Source: DASQUK01 sp963756425 (GTDB taxonomy: Bacteria; Actinomycetota; Acidimicrobiia; Acidimicrobiales; VFJN01). From it: DNA of 64,000 nt. Both the position numbers and the translations under genes were made by a program. The notes beneath the pieces are model-generated. The model saw only the letters and a list, made by a program, of their open reading frames with translations, did not search any database and was not told where the DNA came from. Below, piece after piece: positions 53,535 through 59,822 of the stretch. Positions within the stretch are counted from its first letter, which is position 1, and each line of letters opens with the position of its first letter. The stretch lies in the NCBI GenBank assembly GCA_963756425.1, contig CAVWNW010000003.1, positions 186,001 to 250,000 of the forward strand, given 5' to 3'.

Positions 53535-53891
53535 ATGCAGATCGACAAGGTGTTGTCGGCGCTCGCAGTGTCAGATCTGGAGCAGGCAAAGCGCTGGTAC
53601 CAGACGCTCTTTGGCCGCCCTCCCGACACCGAGCCGATGCCCGGGCTGACCGAGTGGCACACACCTGGTGGGGTCGTCCAGCTCGTGCTCGATGGCCAGC
53701 GAGCGGGTGGATCCCTCGTCACGTTGTGGGTTCCCGACGCCCGGCAGGCCCTCAAGGATCTCGCCGAGCGGGGCGGACCTTCCGTCGAGCTCGACGAGGT
53801 CACCTCCGACAGGGTCTTCTTCGCCACGGTCACCGATCCTGACGGCAACGCGATCACCATCGTCGAGGTTCGCCAGGGCGTCACCGTTTGA
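53535..53891 (+). CDS. VOC-family (glyoxalase/bleomycin resistance fold) protein
   Basis: A 118-aa single VOC domain: IDKVLSALAVSDLEQAKRWYQTLFG in two parts, then LTEWHTPGGVVQLVLD and the final FFATVTDPDGNAITIVEV. The metal ligands (one in WHTPGG, Glu in the last strand) are partly present. ATG 53535 has GGAGGG 6 nt upstream; the longer open frame lacks this. Substrate unknown. Confidence 0.82.
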   Translation: MQIDKVLSALAVSDLEQAKRWYQTLFGRPPDTEPMPGLTEWHTPGGVVQLVLDGQRAGGSLVTLWVPDARQALKDLAERGGPSVELDEVTSDRVFFATVTDPDGNAITIVEVRQGVTV

Positions 53892-54046
53892 GAAACCAGG
53901 TCTCGACGCCGGCCCCCTCGCCGTAGTGAGCGCCCTGTCGAGGCCGGCCCGGGGCGGTTCCGTCACACGGGGTGTCCACCGGAACCCCTCCGAGAGTCGC
54001 GGCTGACGAACGCAGATGCGCCATTCGATGCGCAACGCCTGCCAAC

Positions 54047-54060
54047 GCTAGCTCACTAGC
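54047..54060. promoter_or_regulatory. GCTAG-4-CTAGC inverted repeat before the RHH gene
   Basis: GCTAGCTCACTAGC lies 8 nt upstream of the ribbon-helix-helix ATG. RHH repressors often bind short inverted repeats at their own promoters, so this may be an autoregulatory operator. A single 5-bp half-site is short, hence low certainty. Confidence 0.35.
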
Positions 54061-54068
54061 ATCCTTGC

Positions 54069-54239
54069 ATGGCTCGGGACGAGGTGAAGCAGTTCAACGT
54101 GTACCTCCCGGTGGACTTGGTCCGGGCGGTGAAGCATCACGCCATCGATACCGAGACGTCGCTGTCGGCGCTGGTCGCCGATGCGTTGCGCGCCTATCTC
54201 GACGCCCAGGGCAAGTTGACCAAGCAGAGGAGGAGCTGA
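54069..54239 (+). CDS. Ribbon-helix-helix (CopG-like) DNA-binding protein
   Basis: A 56-aa protein: MARDEVKQFNVYLPVDLVRA, then VKHHAIDTETSLSALVADAL and a basic tail. The beta strand QFNVYLP followed by two helices, with SLSALVADALRAYLD as the second, is the RHH layout of CopG-type repressors and antitoxins. It overlaps the next ATG by one base (TGATG), and three genes form one operon. It may repress the operon or act as an antitoxin, but no toxin is recognisable. Confidence 0.75.
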   Translation: MARDEVKQFNVYLPVDLVRAVKHHAIDTETSLSALVADALRAYLDAQGKLTKQRRS

Positions 54240-54589
54240 TGGCTACGGAGGGCATTGAAGGCATCTATGTCGAGACGCACAACTGGGGGAAGACCGCCAA
54301 GTTCTTCCAAGAGCTCGGCTTCGAGATCGAGTTCGAGACCGATCATGGTTCGGGCATGCTGCGCTGCGGCAACGGGCCCTACGTCTTCGTCGAGGAACTG
54401 CCGGCCGACCACGCCCTGGAGTTGAACGTCGTGGTACGGGTCAGCGACGCCGAGACATGCCGTCCCGGGCCGCCGGTCGAGGTGGTGAAGCCGTTCGAGG
54501 CCACCCACTGGGGTAGCCAGGAGATGCATGTTCGGGATCCGGATGGTCGCGTCTGGAGTCTCCAGGCACCCGCCCAGGGGCGGCAGTGA
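54239..54589 (+). CDS. VOC-family protein, RHH operon
   Basis: A 116-aa VOC domain: GIYVETHNWGKTAKFFQELG, EIEFETDHGSGMLRCGNG, and HVRDPDGRVWSLQAP. The ribosome-binding site GAGGAGG lies inside the RHH gene 4-5 nt before ATG 54239. A longer in-frame extension to 53972 would run through the RHH gene and is rejected. It is translationally coupled to both neighbours (1-nt and 4-nt overlaps). Confidence 0.82.
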   Translation: MATEGIEGIYVETHNWGKTAKFFQELGFEIEFETDHGSGMLRCGNGPYVFVEELPADHALELNVVVRVSDAETCRPGPPVEVVKPFEATHWGSQEMHVRDPDGRVWSLQAPAQGRQ

Positions 54590-54960
54590 ACAACATGGAC
54601 CAGCTCGAGGCGGTCGTCGCCCGGCTCCCGCAGGCCCAACGCGTCGATGTGGAGGCGTGGGACGGAGAGCCCACCTTCCGGGTGAGCGGCAAGACGTTCA
54701 TCTTCAGCTCGCCCGACGCGACTGGCATCAGCGTCAAGCTGCCCAAGGAGGAAGCGGCCGCGGTCGTGGCGACCGATCCCCACGCTGCGCCGACCGGCTA
54801 TGGGTTGGGCCGACACGGCTGGGTATCCGTGAGCATCCCGACCACCACGAGCACCACGCGGTGGCGAGAGATCGAGGAGTGGATCCGCACCTCCTACACG
54901 CTGGTCGCACCCAAGAGGCTGGCGCGAGTGGTCCTCGAGGAGGACGAACAACCCAGGTGA
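54586..54960 (+). CDS. MmcQ/YjbR-family protein
   Basis: A 124-aa CyaY-like-fold protein: ARLPQAQRVDVEAWDGEPTF, VSGKTFIFSS, SVKLPKEEAAAVVATDP and EIEEWIRTSYTLVAPKRLARV are the MmcQ/YjbR order. These proteins are thought to bind DNA or small ligands; function is not known. GTG 54586 overlaps the VOC stop by GTGA; ATG 54595 is the alternative. It ends the RHH-VOC-MmcQ operon, 43 nt before the tRNA. Confidence 0.85.
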   Translation: MNNMDQLEAVVARLPQAQRVDVEAWDGEPTFRVSGKTFIFSSPDATGISVKLPKEEAAAVVATDPHAAPTGYGLGRHGWVSVSIPTTTSTTRWREIEEWIRTSYTLVAPKRLARVVLEEDEQPR

Positions 54961-55003
54961 TCCGAGCCGCCCGCTGACCACGCGCTTTTCCTGCAGATTT
55001 GCG

Positions 55004-55076
55004 CTCGGGGGGCAGGGCTCGAACCTGCAACAACCGGCTCCAAAGGCCGGCGTTCTACCAGTTGAACTACCCCCGA
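55004..55076 (-). tRNA. tRNA-Gln (anticodon TTG)
   Basis: The minus strand folds as a full cloverleaf. The 7-bp acceptor is TCGGGGG/CCCCCGA with discriminator G, the D arm GTTC...GAAC, the anticodon stem CCGGC/GCCGG with loop CTTTGGA (anticodon TTG), the variable loop TTGTT and the T arm GCAGG-TTCGAGC-CCTGC. CCA is not encoded. It is 73 nt including the discriminator. Confidence 0.95.
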
Positions 55077-55155
55077 CCGGGTCATCACGGTACCCGGTCT
55101 CCGCAGCACTCGGTTTGCCCGATCGGGTTCGGGCACCGATAGGGTTGCGCCCCTC

Positions 55156-55257
55156 ATGGGTTCGTTGATCAAGAAGCGCCGCAAGCGCATGCGCAAGAAG
55201 AAGCACAAGAAGATGCTGAAGCGCACCCGCTGGCAGCGCCGGGCCGCCGGCAAGTAG
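55156..55257 (+). CDS. Small basic ribosomal protein, AURKAIP1/bS22 (COX24) type
   Basis: A 33-aa, strongly basic peptide: MGSLIKKRRKRMRKKKHKKM followed by LKRTRWQRRAAGK. It matches the actinobacterial 33-residue protein bound to the small ribosomal subunit near the decoding centre in mycobacteria. It is too short for most gene callers. Upstream is a promoter-like GATAGGGT about 15 nt before ATG. Convergent with ispE. Confidence 0.93.
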   Translation: MGSLIKKRRKRMRKKKHKKMLKRTRWQRRAAGK

Positions 55258-55267
55258 CCGCCGCCGA

Positions 55268-56092
55268 TCAGCCGTAGGCCGGGACGGTACGCGCGACCAC
55301 CCTGCCGGCGCCGGGGTAGGAGCCCTCCACGTACCAGGTCGATCCCGAGCCGGCGAGCACCGGAACCTGTCCGGTGGCCTCGCCCAGGCGCCCGCGCCAG
55401 CGGGCCAGGCCGGGCTCGACCCTCAGCGCCGCCGGTTCCAGGTCGTTGGGACCGGCCGCCGTCGGACCGCCCAGCGCGTCCCACGCCCGGTACACGGCCG
55501 CCGTTGAGCAACCGAACGGCGGTGTCGCGAGCGTGAACGTCCGTTCGACGTGGGGCAGCGGGTCGAGCTCGTCGCCGATGCCCGACACCCGGGCCCGACC
55601 GCCCCGCAGGCAGAACGGCACGTCGGCACCGAGCGTCGCCGCGAGCGCCACGTCGTCGTTGCCGGCCCAGCGCAGGACTGCGGCGGCGTCCGCCGATCCA
55701 CCACCCAGCCCGCCACCCGCCGGGATCCGCTTGAGCAGCCGCACGTGCGCGTCGCGGCCCACCGCCAGTAGCGCGCGCAGCACCAGGTTGTCGTCGTCGG
55801 CGGGGACGCCCGGCGGCACCCCGGGCGCCGCGGGTACGCCGGGGCTCAGCCCGGTGCCAGCGGCGGCCGCTGCTGCGGGCACCGCCGACACGTCGGCACC
55901 GGGTCTGGCATCGGCGATCTCGAGGCCCCTGCCGTCGCTGAAGGTCAGCTCGTCGGCCAGGTCGAGGCTCACCATCTCGGCATCGAGCAGGTGGTAGCCG
56001 TCGGCGCGGACGCCGGTCACCCGCAGCGAGAGCGTGAGCTTGGCCGGCGCGAGGACGACGCTCAGTCCGCGGTCTTCTGCTTGCCCAGCCAC
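55268..56092 (-). CDS. ispE: 4-diphosphocytidyl-2-C-methyl-D-erythritol kinase
   Basis: GHMP kinase of the MEP isoprenoid pathway; 274 aa. LAPAKLTLSLRVTGVRADGYH holds the substrate Lys and the family start, and PAGGGLGGGSADAA (about 124-137) is the ATP loop. The third motif is LAGSGSTWYVEG rather than the usual GSGs-C form. An Ala/Pro/Gly-rich insert (about residues 68-97) interrupts the N-terminal domain. GTG 56092 overlaps the preceding membrane-protein gene by 31 nt. It is in the order expected after rsmA, as in many actinobacteria. Confidence 0.9.
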   Translation of the reverse strand: MAGQAEDRGLSVVLAPAKLTLSLRVTGVRADGYHLLDAEMVSLDLADELTFSDGRGLEIADARPGADVSAVPAAAAAAGTGLSPGVPAAPGVPPGVPADDDNLVLRALLAVGRDAHVRLLKRIPAGGGLGGGSADAAAVLRWAGNDDVALAATLGADVPFCLRGGRARVSGIGDELDPLPHVERTFTLATPPFGCSTAAVYRAWDALGGPTAAGPNDLEPAALRVEPGLARWRGRLGEATGQVPVLAGSGSTWYVEGSYPGAGRVVARTVPAYG

Positions 56093-56433
56093 ACGCTGAC
56101 GGCCAGGAGCACCGCCGTGTAGAAGATCCCGGTCGCGAGGTCCTGCAGGCTGCCGAACAGGCGGTCACCGAAGTCGGCGCCGAACTCATCCTGCGTCAGC
56201 GTGTAGATGAACCAGAGGCCGTACAGGCCGAGCACGACCCACGCGGCGATGAACACGAGCTTGGGCAGGTCGAGGGGCGTGCGGGTCGGTGGCGAGTAGC
56301 CGGAGTAGTGCTGGCCGTAGCCGGAGGGTTGGTACTGGTAGCCCGGGGGCGCCCCGGGCGGCGGCGGGCCGCCGGGTTGCTGCGGACGCGGCGGCGGCTG
56401 TCCGTAGGGGTCCGGCGGGGTCTGATCGCTCAT
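56062..56433 (-). CDS. Membrane protein with proline/glycine-rich N-terminus
   Basis: A 123-aa protein: a Pro/Gly/Tyr-rich N-terminus (about 1-55) followed by two membrane helices (LVFIAAWVVLGLYGLWFIY and TGIFYTAVLLAVSVWLG). Such proteins are frequent in actinobacteria and lack a known function. It lies between rsmA and ispE and overlaps ispE, so it is probably expressed with them. ATG 56433 is preferred over GTG 56442. Confidence 0.72.
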   Translation of the reverse strand: MSDQTPPDPYGQPPPRPQQPGGPPPPGAPPGYQYQPSGYGQHYSGYSPPTRTPLDLPKLVFIAAWVVLGLYGLWFIYTLTQDEFGADFGDRLFGSLQDLATGIFYTAVLLAVSVWLGKQKTAD

Positions 56434-56446
56434 GGCCGTCACCTTG

Positions 56447-57269
56447 TCACACGGTGTTCGCCAAGCGATCCCAATCGTCGAGGCTCAGCTGCTCCGGGCG
56501 GGCGTCGGGCCGCACGCCCGCGCGCTCGAACGCGGCGGGGTCGACGAGCGACGCCAGCGAACGGCGAAGCATCTTGCGGCGCTGGCGAAAGGCGACCTCG
56601 ACCAGTCGGAACAGGCGCTCCGGGTCGCTGTCGACCGGCGGCTCCGGCAGCCGCCGCAGGCGAACCAGGGTCGATTCCACCCGCGGCTGGGGAACGAACA
56701 CCGTCGGCGGGACCCGGCCCACCACCTCCGCCTCGGCCCAGTACGCGACCTTGACCGACGGAATGCCGTAGGCCTTGGATCCGGGCTCGGCGGCGAGCCG
56801 CTCCCCCACCTCACGCTGAACCATCACCAGCATGCGGTCGATCGCCGGCACCCGGGCGAGAAGGTCGAGCACCAGTGGGCGTGGCGATGTTGTACGGCAG
56901 GTTGGCCACCAGCGCCCACCGATCCCCGCCGGCGACGTCTCCGCCGAGCACCCGGTCCCAGTCGAGGGTCATGGCGTCGCCCTCCACCACGCGCACCCCG
57001 AGCGGCTCGACCACCGACCGCAGCACCGGCAGCAGGTGGCGGTCGACCTCGACAGCCGTCACCGCGGCGCCGATCTCGGCCAGCGCCACCGTGAGCGACC
57101 CCAAGCCCGCACCCACCTCGACCACCCTGTCGCCCGGACCGACCCCGGCCAGCCGGACGATGCGCCGGACCGTGTTGGGGTCGGCCACGAAGTTCTGCCC
57201 CAGCGCCCGGCTGGGCGACAGCCCGTTTTCGTCGAGCAGGTCGCGCACCTGCCGCCGGGTCAGGGTCAC
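56447..57269 (-). CDS. rsmA: 16S rRNA dimethyladenosine transferase (one-base frameshift)
   Basis: KsgA/RsmA dimethylates two adenines near the 3' end of 16S rRNA. The N part reads LGQNFVADPNTVRRIVRLAG, VEVGAGLGSLTVAL (SAM motif I) and the catalytic NLPYNIATP (motif IV). The C part, in the next frame, continues LVLDLLARVPAIDRMLVMVQ, EVGERL, VFVPQPRVES and FRQRRKMLRRSL. One extra base at 56876 causes the break. As the order is perfect and the gene is near-universal, an assembly error is likely. GTG 57269 begins TLTRRQVRDLL. Confidence 0.9.
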
Positions 57270-57339
57270 CCAGCCGAGACTACGAACTTGCCGCACTTAC
57301 GGTTGCCATGGCGTCGCCAACCGCCGCAAGTTCGGTGGC

Positions 57340-58146
57340 TCACCCGAGGCGGTAGACCCGCTCGGCGTTGGCCCACGTCGCTGTCGCCACGGCGTCCACC
57401 GCCACACCCATGGCGTCAGCGACCGCGGCGCCGACCAGCGGCACCAGCGACGGGCGGTTGGGGCGGCCGCGGTACGGCACGGGTGCCAGGTAGGGGCTGT
57501 CCGTCTCGACGAGCAGTCGCTCGAGCGGACACATGGCCGCCGCCGCCCGCACGTCGTCGGCCGACCCGAACGTGACGATGCCCGAGAACGACAGGTACCC
57601 GCCCCGGTCGAGGCAAGATCGCGCCTCGTCGACGCCGCCGGTGAAGCAGTGGAACACCGTGAGCGGGGGCACGCCCTCGGCGTCGAGGACGGCGAACGTG
57701 TCGTCCCAGGCCTCACGCGTGTGGATCACCAGGGCCAGGTCGCGCTCGTGGGCCAGGGCGATCTGGGCGGCGAACATGTCGCGCTGCACCGGCCGGGGCG
57801 AGTGGTCGTAGTGGTAGTCGAGCCCGCACTCGCCGACGGCCACCACAACATGGTCTCCGCTCCCACGACCGCTCGGGCCGGCTTCGTCGAGCAGGTCGAC
57901 GATCCCGTCGAGCCCGTTGCGGGCCTCGTGGGGGTGCAGGCCCACCGTCGCCCACACCACGCCCGGATGACGCGCGGCGGCGCGCACGGCCTCCGCCGAG
58001 CGCAGGGCGTCGGTACCGACGGTCACCAGGCGCTCGACGCCGGCCGCCCGGGCCTCCGCCACCATGGCGTCGACCTCGTCGGCGTCGACCCGCTCGTTGG
58101 CGTCCCAGCCCAGATGGCAGTGGTCGTCGGTCCAGCGGATGCTCAC
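57340..58146 (-). CDS. tatD: TatD-family metal-dependent DNase
   Basis: A 268-aa TIM-barrel hydrolase. Metal ligands show as DDHCHLGWD (about 8-16), the Glu in VGECGLDYHYD (about 110), HTREAWDD (about 148) and HCFTG plus ETDSPYLAP. TatD proteins are 3'-5' exonucleases in DNA repair. It lies between metG and rsmA, a common actinobacterial order. The start is GTG 58146, 18 nt after the metG stop. Confidence 0.93.
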   Translation of the reverse strand: MSIRWTDDHCHLGWDANERVDADEVDAMVAEARAAGVERLVTVGTDALRSAEAVRAAARHPGVVWATVGLHPHEARNGLDGIVDLLDEAGPSGRGSGDHVVVAVGECGLDYHYDHSPRPVQRDMFAAQIALAHERDLALVIHTREAWDDTFAVLDAEGVPPLTVFHCFTGGVDEARSCLDRGGYLSFSGIVTFGSADDVRAAAAMCPLERLLVETDSPYLAPVPYRGRPNRPSLVPLVGAAVADAMGVAVDAVATATWANAERVYRLG

Positions 58147-58164
58147 GGGGGCCGCCGGTGACAG

Positions 58165-59673
58165 CTACTCGGCCGGCAGGCGGGGGAACAACGGAGGGCC
58201 CTTGGAGACGGGGAGGCCGCCCGGGTAGCCACCCCATGCGGCGGCCTCGGGCAGGCGCTGGTCGAGGACGGATCCGGGGAGGCCGATGCGCCGCCACGCC
58301 TCCTCAACCGTGTTCGGAATCGCCGGGCTCGCCAGTACCGCCACGATGCGCAGCGCCTCGAGGGCGTCGCCCAGCACAGCGTCGACCTCGGGACCCGCCT
58401 CCATCTTCCAGGGCTCGTTGGCCTCGAGGTAGCTGTTGGTTTCGCGGATCAGCCGCCACGTGGCCTCGAGCGCGGCCGCGGGCTGGACGGCGGCCCACGC
58501 CTCGGCCGCCGCCGAGTAGACGTCGGCCGCAATGGCCGCCAGCGGGCTGTCGGCCCGGGGCTTGGGCCCGACACCGTCGCTCTTGCGGTCGACCACCGTC
58601 GCCACCCGCGACAGCAGGTTGCCGAAGTTGTTGGCGAGGTCGCTGTTGTACCGCTCGACCATGCGCTCGTAGCTGAAGTCGCCGTCGGGCCCGAAGGCGT
58701 TGTCGCGCAGGAAGTGGTAGCGGAAGCCGTCGACCCCGAAGTCGTCGACCAGGTCGGCCGGCGCGATCTGGTTGAGGCTGGTCTTGCTCATCTTCTCGCC
58801 GCCGACCAGCAGGAAGCCGTGGACCGCGATGTCGGTCGGCGGATCGATCCCCGCCGCCATGAGCATGGCCGGCCAGTACACGCAGTGGAAGCGCAGGATG
58901 TCCTTGCCGATCAGGTGGTGGACCGCAGGCCACCACGTTGCGAACCGCTCCTCGTCCTGTCCGTAGCCGATGGCGGTCACGTAGTTGATCAGCGCGTCGT
59001 ACCAGACGTAGGTGACGTGGGCGGGGTCCCACGGGAGTGGGACCCCCCAGGAGATGGACGTGCGGCTGATCGAGAAGTCGTCCAGGCCGCCCCTGATGAA
59101 CCCGAGCGCCTCGTTGCGCCTGCTCTCGGGGTGCACGAAGCCGGGATGGGCGGCGTACCAGTCGAGCAGCGGCTGCTGGAAGCGCGACAGCTTGAAGAAG
59201 TAGTTCTCCTCCTTCACCTGCTCGACCGGGCGGTGGTGGATCGGGCACAGCCCGTCTATCAGTTCGTCGGGCGTGTAGTACGCCTCGCACGACACGCAGT
59301 ACAGGCCCTCGTAGATGCCCAGCTCGATGTGGCCGTTGTCGTAGACGCGCTGCAGGAACGCCTGCACGGCAACGTGATGGCGCGGCTCGGTGGTGCGGAT
59401 GAAGTCGTCGTTGGAGATGTCCAGCAGCTTCCAGGCCTCGCGGAAGCGCTGGGACGTGCGGTCCGCCATCTCCTTGGGGCTGATGCCGTTCGCCTCGGCG
59501 GCCCGCTGGATCTTGAGGCCGTGCTCGTCGGTGCCGGTAAGGAAGAAGGTGTCGTCGCCCAGCATGCGGTGCCAGCGGGCCAGGGCGTCGGCGATGACGG
59601 TGGTGTAGGCGTGTCCGATGTGTGGAGCGTCGTTGACGTAGTAGATGGGGGTCGTGACGTAGTAGCGCACCAC
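58165..59673 (-). CDS. metG: Methionyl-tRNA synthetase
   Basis: Class I synthetase that charges tRNA-Met; 502 aa, the shorter form without a C-terminal EMAP/dimerisation domain. The HIGH motif is PHIGHAYTT (about 17), the zinc-knuckle-like CVSCEAYYTPDELIDGLCP is reduced to three Cys, KMSKS is GEKMSKTSLNQ (about 295) and the anticodon helix has NFGNLLSRV. It heads the metG-tatD-rsmA-ispE block. Confidence 0.95.
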   Translation of the reverse strand: MVRYYVTTPIYYVNDAPHIGHAYTTVIADALARWHRMLGDDTFFLTGTDEHGLKIQRAAEANGISPKEMADRTSQRFREAWKLLDISNDDFIRTTEPRHHVAVQAFLQRVYDNGHIELGIYEGLYCVSCEAYYTPDELIDGLCPIHHRPVEQVKEENYFFKLSRFQQPLLDWYAAHPGFVHPESRRNEALGFIRGGLDDFSISRTSISWGVPLPWDPAHVTYVWYDALINYVTAIGYGQDEERFATWWPAVHHLIGKDILRFHCVYWPAMLMAAGIDPPTDIAVHGFLLVGGEKMSKTSLNQIAPADLVDDFGVDGFRYHFLRDNAFGPDGDFSYERMVERYNSDLANNFGNLLSRVATVVDRKSDGVGPKPRADSPLAAIAADVYSAAAEAWAAVQPAAALEATWRLIRETNSYLEANEPWKMEAGPEVDAVLGDALEALRIVAVLASPAIPNTVEEAWRRIGLPGSVLDQRLPEAAAWGGYPGGLPVSKGPPLFPRLPAE

Positions 59674-59822
59674 CTGCCGAGGCTACTGGCCGTAGTGGCC
59701 GACCCGGCCGTGATATGTCCTTGCAGCGGCGAGCCGGTTAGGGTGGCTCAGCCGCCGAAGTAGGTCGTTGCGGCCAGCTTCGACCCAGAGGCGCCCGCTG
59801 GGATGTTGTTGGAGGACAGACA

